A DNA stretch of 64,000 nucleotides from Rothia sp. (in: high G+C Gram-positive bacteria) (GCA_030529845.1 JAUMWB010000002.1:79170-143169); one strand, 5' to 3'. Shown: positions 17,083 through 26,720, counted from the stretch's first letter. The notes: generated by a model not told the origin, from the letters alone. Numbers and translations: made by a program.

Positions 17083-18142
17083 GTGCAAGATTCCAGCTCC
17101 CCTGACGGTGACAAGATTCCCGATACCTGGGAAATCAGCGGCCACGACGCCAATGGCGATGGTGAAATCGACATCGATTTCCCTGCCATGGGCGCCAACC
17201 CCTACCGCAAGGATCTCTTCGTTGAGATGGACTGGATGCCCCGTGCTGACGGTGGCGTTGAGTTAGCACCCGTTGAAGATCTAGATCGCATCGTTGATGT
17301 CTTTGCCAAGTACCCCATTCGCAACCCTGATGGCAGTACCGGCATTAGCCTCCACCTCGATGCGGGTGATGCCTGTGGCGAGAAGTACAATCTAGGCGGT
17401 GGCAATCAGGTAGAGTACAACCGCCTCGATAACCACCTCAATGATTTGGCCACTATTAAAAACCAGCCTGGAAATTTTGCCCCTGCCCGCACCGGCATTT
17501 TTCACTACATGATTTGGGCAGACCTCTACAGCAACGGCAACTCGTCAGGGATTGCTTGGTCACCAGGTAGGGACTTCCTCGTAACTGTTGGTCAGACCTA
17601 CTATGGCAGGGCCTCCAGTAATATCCGAGTGGGTACCTTCATCCACGAATTTAGGCACAATCTAGCGCTGGGCCACGGAGGTAACGATAACATCAATTAC
17701 AAGCCCAACTACCTGAGCGTCATGAACTACTCCTACCAATTCAATGGTGTTCCCAGAGTAAGCGGGGGCAACTATTTTGGCTTCTCCAACCGCCAGGGTC
17801 TCACTCTAGATGAAAACGCTATCAGTGAGAGCCGAGGCCTAGGCCCGGCTGCAGCAGGTTACACCTACACCAACAGCCGCTTCAGCCTCAGCCGCGCAGC
17901 TGCCCACAAGAACCTTGATTTCAACAAGAACGGTGTGATTGATACTGACCCTATCAAGGTAGATATCAACAATGATGGTCAGCACACTCAGCTCACCGCG
18001 CCTAACGACCTCCTACTGATGAGGTTCCAGTCACGCAAGTTTGCCGGAGGGCGCTTCGCTCGATAAGCACGATCATGAACCTCATATTCACTTCAACGAG
18101 CTCACCTCAGATGACGCTAGGGCCCAAAACCTAATCCCCTAG
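17083..18142 (+). pseudogene. Zinc metalloprotease remnant: N-terminus missing, C-terminal frameshift
   Basis: The open frame (17083-18066) codes for about 327 residues of a secreted metalloprotease. There are calcium-binding EF-hand-like loops (DGDKIPDTWE, DANGDGEIDID near the start; DFNKNGVIDTDPIKVDINND near the end) and the zinc motif HEFRHNLALGH (HExxH-xxGxxH type) near residue 190. There is no signal peptide, and an in-frame TAG lies 9 bases before the first GTG, so the 5' end is lost. At the 3' end removal of one G in GGAGGG (18046-18051) would extend the protein in the next frame through DHEPHIHFNELTSDDARAQN to a stop at 18140-18142. Both lesions argue for a pseudogene. Confidence 0.72.
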
Positions 18143-18205
18143 ATGACTCCTAGCACGGGGGCTAACACCCCTCATACCTCTCACTACTAAGGAACAGATA
18201 CACAC

Positions 18206-18760
18206 ATGACCTCTTCAGAGAATCGACGAATAAGCCGCCGTTCAACTCTTAAAGCAGCTAGCTGGAGCGCACCTGTCCTGGCCGCTAGCACCGCTGTGCC
18301 TGTCTATGCTGCCTCATTACCCAACCCCAGCACTGAGCTATCAGCCAACTACGGTATCTTCGCCCAGATGATGAACCGGAACCTTGAGAATCCTTACGCC
18401 ACCTATGCAGGTGTCCACTCCTACGACGGTGCCGTCAGCGATTCCAGCGGGGATGCCCAGTACATCGGAGGTGAGGTTGTAGGTGACAGCGGGCTAGCTG
18501 CCAACGGTGAGGGTAGCTTCACCCCGGTGGCACCATTGCTGATAACCGTTACGGTGGCATGGGCTTCTAGTTCTCAGCCCCTATTCAGCCCCTAGCAGCG
18601 GGTCAGCAGGTAGTTCTGGGGGTAAAATTTTAGCCTGGCAGCGGGGGTGACGGTGCAACAGCTAACCTCAGTGCAGTTACTGGCTAAGGTTCAGTTGCGC
18701 CCCGGTGTTGGTCTTTATCTTGAAGCTCAGTCATCTGAACATCTTGTAGTAAAAATCTAG
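18206..18760 (+). pseudogene. Tat-exported protein, broken by frameshifts and nonsense codons
   Basis: The first 108 or so codons are intact: a Tat signal RRSTLKAASWSAPVLAAS ending VPVYAAS, then an extracellular domain. After SFTP the native frame shifts near 18525. The following frame reads GTIADNRYGGMGF, then TAG where an aromatic residue would be expected (TGG to TAG), then FSAPIQPLAAGQQVVLGVKF. After a second shift LAAGVTVQQLTSVQLLAKVQ leads to a stop at 18758-18760. So the gene carries at least two frameshifts and one nonsense codon. The signal peptide is clearly related to that of the minus-strand gene at 18917-19773, so these are paralogous surface proteins. Function unknown. Confidence 0.68.
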
Positions 18761-18768
18761 GGGCAGTT

Positions 18769-19134
18769 ATGCAAGAATCTTTTCGACCTTCCGAGTCCTG
18801 GCTTTCTCAGTGGCCCTGGCAGGAGGCTACGATTGTGCGTTTGTTGGCTGAGTGTTACGGGGGCCAGGGTGCTCGTAAAGCAACTGAAGATTTTATGGCC
18901 TCTTTAAGCTATCAGTCTAACGATGGGGTAGCTTGCAGGGGTGGATACTGCGTAAAGGTAGTTGAGTCTGACCAACCAGAGGTAACTTCTTTAGAGTTCT
19001 ACTCATCAGGTGAGGACGGATTCTCTTCCCTGCTTTTTGGGCTAGAGGACTTCGAGGACTTTCTAGGAAGAAGGGCTGAAATCTCAGAAGTGAAGTGGAG
19101 AGAGCTAGCGCCTCAGAAGTCATCAATAAAATAA
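18769..19134 (+). CDS. Small soluble protein, possibly immunity-type
   Basis: 121 residues, no signal peptide or membrane helix, acidic. Family not recognised with certainty. The N-terminal helix-rich part (WPWQEATIVRLLAECYGGQG, ATEDFMASL) followed by a strand-rich block (YCVKVVESDQPEVTSLEFYS) and an acidic end (GLEDFEDFLGRRAEISEVKW) has the look of small immunity proteins of polymorphic toxin systems. That is a resemblance in size and composition only; no toxin gene is visible nearby. ATG 18769 has AGGGGCAG upstream, beginning at the stop of the decayed Tat protein gene. It overlaps the open tail of the opposite-strand frame. Confidence 0.5.
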   Translation: MQESFRPSESWLSQWPWQEATIVRLLAECYGGQGARKATEDFMASLSYQSNDGVACRGGYCVKVVESDQPEVTSLEFYSSGEDGFSSLLFGLEDFEDFLGRRAEISEVKWRELAPQKSSIK

Positions 19135-19773
19135 ATCTCTTACCTAAAAGGAAGATGGGGCTGCTCCCCCTTATGAATAACCCTCTAGTAATAACCGAGG
19201 GACGAGAATCCCCGGGAAGCCAAGTAGTTTGAATCCCCCATCCAGTTACCGATGAACCATCATTCCAGATTTGTGATGCCTCACCTAAGAACTCAAAAGG
19301 TAGAGCGGGCCCGACAGAAGCACCGGGGTCTACCGCAATATTGTCACGGAAGTTCCAGAACGTTCCGCGACTCGGAGCGGAGCCGATGTTAGTAAGACTA
19401 CCTCGTGCAGATCCTGCAGCATTAGCTGCACAATACTTCATATTAGGGTTAGTGGGAGAGAGCATACCAATATTACTACCATCGTTTGTGCCACTATGTT
19501 TTGACATCCAGAAACCAACAGTGGCAGATACTACGGTGCGACCAGTAGGAATACTGATGTCAACATTACCGAAAGAGAACCAGGCTCGGAGAGTTCCGTT
19601 CCGGCCGATAGGGCTCTCATAAATCTTTATATGGTGATTGATATAGTTTACCTTGGAGCATTCCTGGTTACTGGCAGCATAGGCCATAGGCAGGAACAGC
19701 TACCGTAGCCAGCGAAACAGGAGCTAGCCAAGCAGCGCCCTTTGGTGGGGAGCGGCGTTTAATGTGTTTAGTC
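18917..19773 (-). pseudogene. Tat-exported protein with 7-bp duplication in the signal peptide
   Basis: From ATG 19773 the frame reads a Tat-like signal KRRSPPKGAAWLAPVSLATV...VPAYG and then stops. A tandem duplication of CATAGGC (19678-19691) shifts the frame; with one copy removed it would read VPAYAASNQECSK and continue into the long open frame from 19687. That frame encodes an extracellular domain (SPIGRNGTLRAWFSFGNVDI, GRTVVSATVGFWMSKHSGTN). The last 70 or so codons, before the stop at 18917, run antisense to the gene at 18769-19134 and are probably not native; the true end is likely near 19135-19170. Either a recent pseudogene or a phase-variable surface protein. Confidence 0.55.
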
Positions 19774-20086
19774 ATATTAAATAAAACCTCTGTTTACGAG
19801 TGATTAAAGCGAACTAGTGAGAAGTTCTAACCGTGCTCCCCTCTTGTGCAGAACAGCTAAAGCTCCTTGACGCTATGCTGTTAACCCTGCCAGTCACCCC
19901 GGAGTACAGAAACCCTCTTACAAATGAGTAAAGTCACTCTTGTATGCCAAAAAGAGTGCAGAAGGTAGGGGGCCGCCCAAGCTCTCTACTTCTTCCAGAA
20001 AAAATCAATACCGGCAAAGACAGCAAGATGCCGCTGCCTGGCACCAGCACAAGCAACGGCATCCATATACCCCTAAGGAATTAGGG
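19774..20086. other. Intergenic region between Tat-protein gene and sucD
   Basis: 313 bp with no credible gene. It contains the promoter side of the minus-strand Tat protein (AGAGG ribosome binding site near 19786) and the 3' flank of sucD. No strong terminator hairpin was recognised after sucD. Confidence 0.5.
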
Positions 20087-21004
20087 CTACTTGTTAGCGA
20101 AAATCTCCCGCATCAGCTGGGCAGCCTCAGAAGGGGTCTTCCCCACCTTCACGCCAGCTGCCTCAAGGGCTTCCTTCTTGGCCTGGGCAGTACCAGAAGA
20201 TCCAGAAACAATAGCACCGGCATGGCCCATGGTCTTACCTTCGGGGGCAGTAAAACCAGCAACATAGCCAACAACGGGCTTGGTGACGTTAGCCTTGATG
20301 AACTCAGCAGCGCGCTCTTCAGCGTCGCCACCGATTTCACCGATCATAACGATTGCCTCGGTCTCGGGATCAGCTTCAAATGCCTCAAGAGCATCAATGT
20401 GGGTGGTGCCAATGATGGGGTCACCACCAATACCGATAGCGGTAGTGAAACCGATGTCGCGCAGCTCGAACATCATCTGGTAGGTCAGGGTACCTGACTT
20501 GGAGACCAGGCCAATCTTGCCCTTACCGGTGATGTTGGCGGGGGTAATACCTACCAGGGATTCGCCGGGGGTGATGATGCCGGGGCAGTTGGGGCCGATG
20601 ATGCGGGTAATCTGCTTGCCGTTGGCGTCCACCTTGCTCTTGGCGTAGGCCCAGAACTCAGCGGTATCACCTACGGGCACACCCTCGGTAATGACAACAA
20701 CCAGGGGAACCTCAGCGTCGATAGCTTCAATCACGGCGTCCTTGGTGAAGGCCGGGGGAACGAAGACGATGGAGACGTCTGCGCCGGTCTCCTTGACGGC
20801 TTCAGCAACGGAGCCGTAGACGTTCAGCTCAACGTCGTTACCGGAGGCATCCTTGTGGGAGACGGTAGTGCCGGCCTTGCGGGCGTTGACGCCACCGACG
20901 ACCTGAGTGCCGGCTGCGAGCATACGGGCGGTGTGCTTGGTGCCTTCACCGCCGGTGATGCCCTGAACGATGACCTTGGAGTCCTTGTTCAAAAAGATAG
21001 ACAT
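20087..21004 (-). CDS. sucD: Succinate-CoA ligase, alpha subunit
   Basis: 305 residues, full length for SucD. CoA-binding Rossmann domain with [20 protein letters not shown] at the start, then [14 protein letters not shown] and [14 protein letters not shown]. The phosphohistidine is the His in [18 protein letters not shown] near residue 250. It interconverts succinyl-CoA and succinate with NTP formation in the TCA cycle, as a complex with the beta subunit encoded 33 bp upstream. The operon order sucC-sucD is the usual one. Confidence 0.97.
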   Translation of the reverse strand: MSIFLNKDSKVIVQGITGGEGTKHTARMLAAGTQVVGGVNARKAGTTVSHKDASGNDVELNVYGSVAEAVKETGADVSIVFVPPAFTKDAVIEAIDAEVPLVVVITEGVPVGDTAEFWAYAKSKVDANGKQITRIIGPNCPGIITPGESLVGITPANITGKGKIGLVSKSGTLTYQMMFELRDIGFTTAIGIGGDPIIGTTHIDALEAFEADPETEAIVMIGEIGGDAEERAAEFIKANVTKPVVGYVAGFTAPEGKTMGHAGAIVSGSSGTAQAKKEALEAAGVKVGKTPSEAAQLMREIFANK

Positions 21005-21037
21005 TGTAAAAACCTTCTAGTAATAATCAGCGGTGAT

Positions 21038-22204
21038 TTAGGCGGTGTGGGCCAGCTCGGCAGCCTTATCGGCACCGGAGTCCATGGTCTCTGCCTGGTG
21101 AACCAGGGGGTGGTTAGCTTCGGTGAGAATGCGACGACCCTCTTCAACGTTGTTGCCGTCCAGGCGAACGACCAGGGGCTTAGTTGCCTTATCACCGAGG
21201 ATTTCCAGGGCCTTGACGATACCGTTAGCTACAGCGTCGCAGGAGGTGATACCACCGAATACGTTAACGAAAACAGACTTGACCTGCTCGTCGTTGAGAA
21301 TGATGTCGAGACCTGCTGCCATGACCTCAGCAGAAGCACCGCCACCGATGTCGAGGAAGTTAGCGGGCTTGACATTGCCGTGGTTTTCGCCGGCGTAGGC
21401 AACCACGTCCAGGGTAGACATGACCAGACCCGCGCCGTTACCGATGATGCCAACCTCACCGTCCAGCTTGACGTAGTTGAGGTCGTTTTCCTTAGCCTTA
21501 GCTTCCAGGGGGTTCTCGGCTGACTTATCAACCAGGGCCTCGTGCTCGGGCTGACGGAACTCGGCGTTATCGTCCAGGGAGACCTTGCCGTCCAGAGCCA
21601 GAATCTTACCGTCGCCGGTCTTGACCAGCGGGTTGACCTCAACCAGGGTGGCGTCTTCCTTCTTGTAGACCTCGCCCAGCTTGACCAGTACAGCGGCGAC
21701 GTCCTCGCGCACGTCCTCAGCGAAGCCAGCAGCCTCAACAATTTCGGCAGCCTTCTCGGCGGTGATACCGTCCATGGGGTTGACCTCAACCTTGGCCAGG
21801 GCCTCGGGGCGCTCAGCAGCCAGGGTCTCAATGTCCATGCCACCCTCAACGGAGCACATAGCCAGGTAGGAGCGGTTAGCGCGGTCAAGCAGCATGGAGA
21901 AGTAGTATTCTTCAGCGATGTCTGCGCCCTGGGCAATCATCACACGGTGAACGGTGTGGCCCTTGATGTCCATACCCAGAATCTGCTGGGCGTACTCGTA
22001 AGCCTCATCAGCGGTCTTAGCGACCTTCACGCCGCCAGCCTTACCGCGTCCGCCCACCTTAACCTGGGCCTTAACAACGGTGATGCCACCGATCTTCTCA
22101 GCTGCTGCCTTTGCTTCTTCAGGGGTGGTAGCTACGATGCCCTGGAGCACGGGAACGCCGTGCTTTTCAAAGAGATCGCGTGCCTGGTATTCAAACAGGT
22201 CCAC
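21038..22204 (-). CDS. sucC: Succinate-CoA ligase, beta subunit
   Basis: 388 residues from the preferred start. ATP-grasp domain ([40 protein letters not shown] with Mg/nucleotide ligands) and C-terminal CoA-ligase domain ([36 protein letters not shown]). Start chosen at GTG 22204 (protein [16 protein letters not shown]) because AAGGA lies 7 bases upstream and the length equals the 388 residues of E. coli SucC; an in-frame ATG at 22231 lacks a ribosome binding site and would add nine residues. First gene of sucCD. Confidence 0.95.
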   Translation of the reverse strand: MDLFEYQARDLFEKHGVPVLQGIVATTPEEAKAAAEKIGGITVVKAQVKVGGRGKAGGVKVAKTADEAYEYAQQILGMDIKGHTVHRVMIAQGADIAEEYYFSMLLDRANRSYLAMCSVEGGMDIETLAAERPEALAKVEVNPMDGITAEKAAEIVEAAGFAEDVREDVAAVLVKLGEVYKKEDATLVEVNPLVKTGDGKILALDGKVSLDDNAEFRQPEHEALVDKSAENPLEAKAKENDLNYVKLDGEVGIIGNGAGLVMSTLDVVAYAGENHGNVKPANFLDIGGGASAEVMAAGLDIILNDEQVKSVFVNVFGGITSCDAVANGIVKALEILGDKATKPLVVRLDGNNVEEGRRILTEANHPLVHQAETMDSGADKAAELAHTA

Positions 22205-22414
22205 AGGTGTGTCCTTCTTCGTCGAAGTCATGCCAGAAAGCGGTGCTCCCGGCGTTTACATGTACGAAGTTCGGTGCCCGCCCCATTGCGAGAGCTGGAG
22301 CACACAAAGCTTCTCCACAAAGAAACTTTAGCGTACTTGCCTACAGGGGTGCGAACTTATTTCCCTCTGAATGAAACAAACCTGTCAGTTACCACCGACG
22401 CTCCCCCACCGGAA

Positions 22415-23023
22415 CTATTTGACCTTCTCGCAAGCGTCCAAAATATTGACCAGGAAGGGGGCTGTATCAGAGGCGCGAGGCACCATCAGGTACTCCATCT
22501 CATCGATGCGCCAAAGCATAATGCGGGCCTCAGCTACGGTACAGGACAGGGCCTTGCCCGGGTCAAAGAAATCCGGCGGGAAGTCAAAGTGGACGACCTC
22601 ATCGATGACGTCCGCCGCCGCTAGTCCGCTCAGGTTCAGCACGGTGCGGTTGACCGACACATCAAGTACCAGCCCCTCGTCGCGCCCCAGGGCGGCAGCA
22701 AGGGCCCCGCCCAGCTTGACCGCGTCCACCCTGGTCATTACCAGGTAGACGCCCTCTTCAACGTAGAGGCAGGCAACCACCTGGCGGGTGCCATAGAGCA
22801 AGTGCAGGGCGGTTGCATCGCCTGTTACCTGCCCGCGGGTGGTCGGCAGAGCTGCGCCCAGCACCTTTTCGATGCGGCGGGCAGCGGGAGTTGTGGGGTC
22901 AATTTCGATGCGAAAGAGAAAGAGGTCAGAAATCTCCTGAAGCTGCACGCGGGTGTCGGTCACCTCGTCCATTGCCTCTACGAATTCTTCAGCGACAGAA
23001 GGAAGGCTAGAGTCGTGATCCAT
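22415..23023 (-). CDS. Sarcosine oxidase gamma subunit-like protein (SoxG/GcvT-like fold), orphan
   Basis: 202 residues. The middle and end follow the SoxG pattern: ARRIEKVLGAALPTTRGQVT, then VLDVSVNRTVLNLSGLAAAD, PPDFFDPGKALSCTVAEARI and ILWR-like MLWRIDEMEYLMVPRA. In sarcosine oxidase this subunit helps hold the folate-binding alpha subunit, but no soxA, soxB or soxD gene is present here. The 60-residue N-terminus is acidic and different from classical SoxG. It follows pcrA (stop 23092) after a hairpin terminator. The function may differ from amine oxidation; the assignment is by sequence pattern only. Confidence 0.6.
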   Translation of the reverse strand: MDHDSSLPSVAEEFVEAMDEVTDTRVQLQEISDLFLFRIEIDPTTPAARRIEKVLGAALPTTRGQVTGDATALHLLYGTRQVVACLYVEEGVYLVMTRVDAVKLGGALAAALGRDEGLVLDVSVNRTVLNLSGLAAADVIDEVVHFDFPPDFFDPGKALSCTVAEARIMLWRIDEMEYLMVPRASDTAPFLVNILDACEKVK

Positions 23024-23050
23024 GGTCGTCCTTGAGTGAATCGGGCAGAA

Positions 23051-23085
23051 AGTAGCCCGGCACCACGGGGCGGTGCCGGGCTACT
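23051..23085 (-). terminator. Terminator of pcrA
   Basis: Perfect 14-bp inverted repeat AGTAGCCCGGCACC / GGTGCCGGGCTACT with a 7-base loop, 6 bp after the pcrA stop codon; T-rich flank on both strands. Confidence 0.85.
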
Positions 23086-23091
23086 TTTATT

Positions 23092-25791
23092 TTAGTCGGT
23101 CTTCTTTGTGAGCGGGGCGTAGCGCAGCAGGAGCCGTTTCTCTTCTTTCGCGAAGCGTACCTTGGCCACGGTTTTATCACCGCTACCCTCAACTGCTGTC
23201 ACCCGGCCCTCACCAAAACTGGTGTGCTCAACCCGGTCACCCACCGCGAGCGCCGGGATTTCCTTGTTCTGCTGCACGCGGGAAACCTGGCGGGTTGCTG
23301 CTTTGAGCCCGTAGGTAGCTGAGCCGTTGACTTCGCTGGTAGAGGGTTCGGAAGGACGCCGCCGCTCAGCTGGTTCGTCAAAGCGGCTGGAGTAGGTGGA
23401 AGATCCGTAAGAGGATCCGTACCCGCTAGCTGAGCCGCCGCTGCGGTTGCCAGCCCAGCCGCCGCGTCCGCCCGCATAGGATCCCCCGTAACCGCTGCCG
23501 GAGTAACCGCCGAAGGATGAGCCGGTACGCTTCCAGTCAATGAGTTCCTCGGGGATCTCTTCGAGGAAGGGGGAGGGAGGGTTGAACTGGCTCTGGCCCC
23601 ACATGGAGCGGTTCTCAGCGCGGGTGAGGTAGAGCCGTTCCATGGCGCGGGTCAGACCCACGTAGGCCAGGCGGCGCTCCTCGCTCATTTCTGAGTCGTC
23701 GGTGAGGGCTCGCTGGTGGGGAAAGAGGCCGTGTTCCATGCCGGTGAGAAAGACCACGGGGAATTCCAAGCCCTTGGCGGTGTGCAGGGTCATGAGGGTA
23801 ATGACGCCCTGGGAGCGGGCTTCAGCCACCTCTGCGGCAATCTGGGCGGCGGACGGCCCGCCCTCCTGCTCGGCCTTGGGCTTGTTGGGGATCTGGTCGG
23901 CGTCAGCGACCAGGGCAACGTGTTCGAGGAAGTCCTCCAAGGTGGCACCTGCGTTGTCGATTTCGAACTCGCGCACGGCGTCCACCAGCTCTGAGAGGTT
24001 TTCCACGCGGGATTCGTCCTGAATATCCTTGGACTCGCGTAGGGCCGCCAGGTAGCCGGTCTGCTCCAGTACCGCCTCTAGGCAGGTGGCTGCCGACTCC
24101 GTGGCAGCTAGCTGAGCAAGGTCGTCGATCATCTGGGCAAAAGCGGCCATTTTCTTCACGGCGGCAGACCCCAAGCCGGGCACTTCACTGCCCTGGCGCA
24201 GGGCGGCCATGAAGGAGATACCGGCAGCGCGCGCGTGGTCGGCGACCACGCTTTCAGACTTAGCCCCGATCCCGCGTTTGGGTTCGTTGAGCACGCGGCG
24301 CACATTGATGTCGTCATCGGGGTTGACCAGCACGCGCAGGTAGGCCAGGGCGTCCTTGATTTCCTTGCGCTCGTAGAAGCGGGTACCACCAACCACGCGG
24401 TAGGGCAGGCCCACACGCATGAGCATCTCTTCGAGGGTGCGAGACTGAGCATTCGTACGGTAGAAGATAGCCACATCGCCGGGGGCGGTACCGTGCTCAT
24501 CACGCAGGCGGTCAATCTCCTGGGCAATGTAGCGGGCCTCAGCATGCTCGGATTCTGCCACGTAGCCGGTGATTTTAGCGCCGTCGCCGCTGGCCGTCCA
24601 GAGCTTCTTGGGGCGGCGGCCCTTGTTGCGCTCAATCACAGCGTTGGCTGCCGAGAGGATGTTCTGGGTGGAACGGTAGTTCTGTTCCAGCAGAATGGTG
24701 CGGGCAGCCGGGTAGTCTTCCTCAAAGTCGGTGATGTTACGGATGTCAGCACCGCGGAAGGCGTAAATGGACTGGTCAGAGTCACCCACCACGGTCAGCT
24801 CAGCGGGCGGGTAGGCGTCGGGGTAGGGGCCATTATCGGCTGTGTCGGCCTCAGCGCGCAAGGACGCCGCGCCCCCCACCAGCTGCCGCACCAGCTGGTA
24901 CTGGGCGTGGTTGGTGTCCTGGTATTCGTCCACCAGGATATGGCGGAAGCGACGGCGGTAGTACTCGGCTACCTGGGGGTGGTTCTTCAGAAGGTTGACG
25001 GTTTCGAAGATGAGGTCGTCGAAGTCCAGGGAGTTAGCAGCCCGTAGACGCTCGGTGTAGGCCGTGTAGACCTTCGAGATAACCCCCTCCCAGGGGTCGG
25101 TGGGGCTGGTCTCGGCAGCGAACTGTTTGGCGCTGACCAGTTCGTTCTTGAGATTAGAGATACGGTTGCCCACGACCTTGGCGGTGAACTTCTTGGTATC
25201 GAGATTCATCTGCTTGATAATCAGGGTCAGCAGGCGCTGGGAGTCAGCCGAATCGTAGATGGAGAAGGTTGATTTGAGACCCAGTGCTTTTGCCTCGCGA
25301 CGCAACACCCGCACACAGAAGGAGTGGAAGGTTGAAATCCACATGCTCTGCGCCCGCGGCCCCACCAGGGCGGTGATACGCTCCCGCATCTCGGCGGCAG
25401 CTTTATTGGTGAAGGTAATCGCCAGAATCTGCCCCTGGTGGGCGCGCCCCGTTGCCAGCAGGTAGGCGATACGGTGAGTCAGCACGCGGGTCTTACCCGA
25501 CCCGGCACCCGCCACAATCAGCAGGGGGCTACCGGCATGCTTTACCGCCTCAGCCTGGTGCTCGTTCAGGCCCGCCACCAACGTCTCGGGATTGACGCTG
25601 GGAGCGGGTCGGACGTCCTCAAACTCAGGCATAAACCCACCCACCTGATAGGCAGGCGGCACAAAATCATCAGCCGGAGGAGCCGCGTCGTAGAAAGGAT
25701 CAAAAGGAGGTTCATCAAAGAAGGGATCGCCCTCAGGTTCTGCTGACCGTTTGGGAGCAGGGGCGGGCATAAAATCGTCGTCATCAAACAT
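23092..25791 (-). CDS. pcrA: ATP-dependent DNA helicase PcrA/UvrD
   Basis: 899-residue superfamily 1A 3'-5' helicase for nucleotide excision repair and removal of proteins from DNA. Motifs in order: LIVAGAGSGKTRVLTHR (Walker A), DEYQDTNHAQY (motif II), VGDSDQSIYAFRGADI (III), LEQNYRSTQNIL (IV), VITLMTLHTAKGLEFPVVFL (V) and RRLAYVGLTRAMERLYL (VI). An N-terminal extension of about 85 residues, rich in Asp and Pro, and a Gly/Ser-rich linker before the C-terminal Tudor-like segment (ALAVGDRVEHTSFGEGRVTA) are normal for actinobacterial PcrA. Stands alone with its own terminator. Confidence 0.96.
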   Translation of the reverse strand: MFDDDDFMPAPAPKRSAEPEGDPFFDEPPFDPFYDAAPPADDFVPPAYQVGGFMPEFEDVRPAPSVNPETLVAGLNEHQAEAVKHAGSPLLIVAGAGSGKTRVLTHRIAYLLATGRAHQGQILAITFTNKAAAEMRERITALVGPRAQSMWISTFHSFCVRVLRREAKALGLKSTFSIYDSADSQRLLTLIIKQMNLDTKKFTAKVVGNRISNLKNELVSAKQFAAETSPTDPWEGVISKVYTAYTERLRAANSLDFDDLIFETVNLLKNHPQVAEYYRRRFRHILVDEYQDTNHAQYQLVRQLVGGAASLRAEADTADNGPYPDAYPPAELTVVGDSDQSIYAFRGADIRNITDFEEDYPAARTILLEQNYRSTQNILSAANAVIERNKGRRPKKLWTASGDGAKITGYVAESEHAEARYIAQEIDRLRDEHGTAPGDVAIFYRTNAQSRTLEEMLMRVGLPYRVVGGTRFYERKEIKDALAYLRVLVNPDDDINVRRVLNEPKRGIGAKSESVVADHARAAGISFMAALRQGSEVPGLGSAAVKKMAAFAQMIDDLAQLAATESAATCLEAVLEQTGYLAALRESKDIQDESRVENLSELVDAVREFEIDNAGATLEDFLEHVALVADADQIPNKPKAEQEGGPSAAQIAAEVAEARSQGVITLMTLHTAKGLEFPVVFLTGMEHGLFPHQRALTDDSEMSEERRLAYVGLTRAMERLYLTRAENRSMWGQSQFNPPSPFLEEIPEELIDWKRTGSSFGGYSGSGYGGSYAGGRGGWAGNRSGGSASGYGSSYGSSTYSSRFDEPAERRRPSEPSTSEVNGSATYGLKAATRQVSRVQQNKEIPALAVGDRVEHTSFGEGRVTAVEGSGDKTVAKVRFAKEEKRLLLRYAPLTKKTD

Positions 25792-25885
25792 AAGAGAACC
25801 TTCCAGAAATCAACCGTCAACTCCCCATTTTAGGCGAGCGGGCACCTGCCTACACCCGATTGAGCTGACAGATAAGATAGACAGC

Positions 25886-26593
25886 ATGGGTCTTTCAAAA
25901 GGTCAGAAGAAACGCCTCTACGGCGAGAACACGCAAGTGCACTCCCCCGCACCCTCAGCGGCCAAGGCGGGGCGGACGTCCGCGCCCCCTCGCGGGCAAG
26001 GGGCAGGGCCGCGCGTGGTCACCGACTACAGCCGGGCAGAACTCGCCGCCCAACCGGAGAAGGGCGGGGGCTCCTACATTTTTTTGGGTGTTGCCTTTGT
26101 CGTGACCGTCCTGTTCTTGCTCTACTACTACCTCATGTTGCTGCCGGGGGTGTCGGCGGCTGCCGGTGCGACTGCCCCGGAACTCATGCTGCGCTTCGAT
26201 ACCCAGCACCTACAGACTGTAGCGGCGGGCCTGGGTGTAGAAGGCTTACATGCCTACCAGGTGCTCCACCGCTCAACGGGCCTGATTCTGCCCCTCATTT
26301 TTGCTTTCACCTGGTGGAATATGGTGCGGGCTTCGAAGTTTGAGCTCTTGGTCGGCAGGCTCATGCTGACCTTGCCGGTAGCCTACGCCCTGGTCTTCAT
26401 CGCCGGCGGTTTTGCGGTCGACTCGGCCCTCGCTGACCCGCTGGGCGGCGCTACGGCTCTTGCCTCCCTTCTGATGACGGCTCGCTGGGCCCTGTTCGTA
26501 CTCTACCTGGTGCAGCTAGGCTACCTGGCGCTGCGCCTGGTCAGAAGCAAGATGGACGCCTTTGCCCGCGGCGAGCTGCCCGGGCAGAACTAG
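25886..26593 (+). CDS. Conserved membrane protein of unknown function
   Basis: 235 residues, divergent from pcrA. The N-terminus (MGLSKGQKKRLYGENT) is basic and is followed by a disordered Pro/Ala/Gly segment to about residue 55. Then come four likely helices: GVAFVVTVLFLLYYYLMLLP, LILPLIFAFTWWNMV, LMLTLPVAYALVFIAGGFAV and LMTARWALFVLYLVQLGYLA. An extracellular loop of about 40 residues follows the first helix. ATG 25886 is preferred over an upstream in-frame ATG at 25751, which would overlap pcrA. Family not recognised. A copy of the 63-bp palindromic repeat follows 23 bp after its stop. Confidence 0.68.
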   Translation: MGLSKGQKKRLYGENTQVHSPAPSAAKAGRTSAPPRGQGAGPRVVTDYSRAELAAQPEKGGGSYIFLGVAFVVTVLFLLYYYLMLLPGVSAAAGATAPELMLRFDTQHLQTVAAGLGVEGLHAYQVLHRSTGLILPLIFAFTWWNMVRASKFELLVGRLMLTLPVAYALVFIAGGFAVDSALADPLGGATALASLLMTARWALFVLYLVQLGYLALRLVRSKMDAFARGELPGQN

Positions 26594-26616
26594 CCAGAAT
26601 ACGCACCGGACGTTAC

Positions 26617-26679
26617 TACCCCGGTTTTTGTGCAAATACCCTAGGTAAAAACGGGGGTAGCTGCATAAAAACCGGGGTA
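26617..26679. repeat. Dispersed palindromic repeat, copy A
   Basis: 63 bp bounded by TACCCCGGTTTTTGTGCA and TGCATAAAAACCGGGGTA (17 of 18 paired), with a second inner inverted repeat built from the same ATACCC/GGGGTA and GTTTTT/AAAAAC words. Near-copies at 27675-27736 and 60542-60604. Confidence 0.85.
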
Positions 26680-26720
26680 TTGCTTTAGGAGCTGCTGGAA
26701 ATGGCACAAATCCTGTAGTA

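Noticed and set aside
19940-20497. 185-codon frame on the plus strand near sucD
   Set aside because: Mostly antisense to sucD, which is unmistakable.
21542-22624. 360-codon open frame on the plus strand
   Set aside because: It is antisense to sucC and the SoxG-like gene, which have strong family motifs; it has no motif of its own.
24235-25047. 270-codon open frame on the plus strand
   Set aside because: Antisense to pcrA; a high-GC mirror frame.
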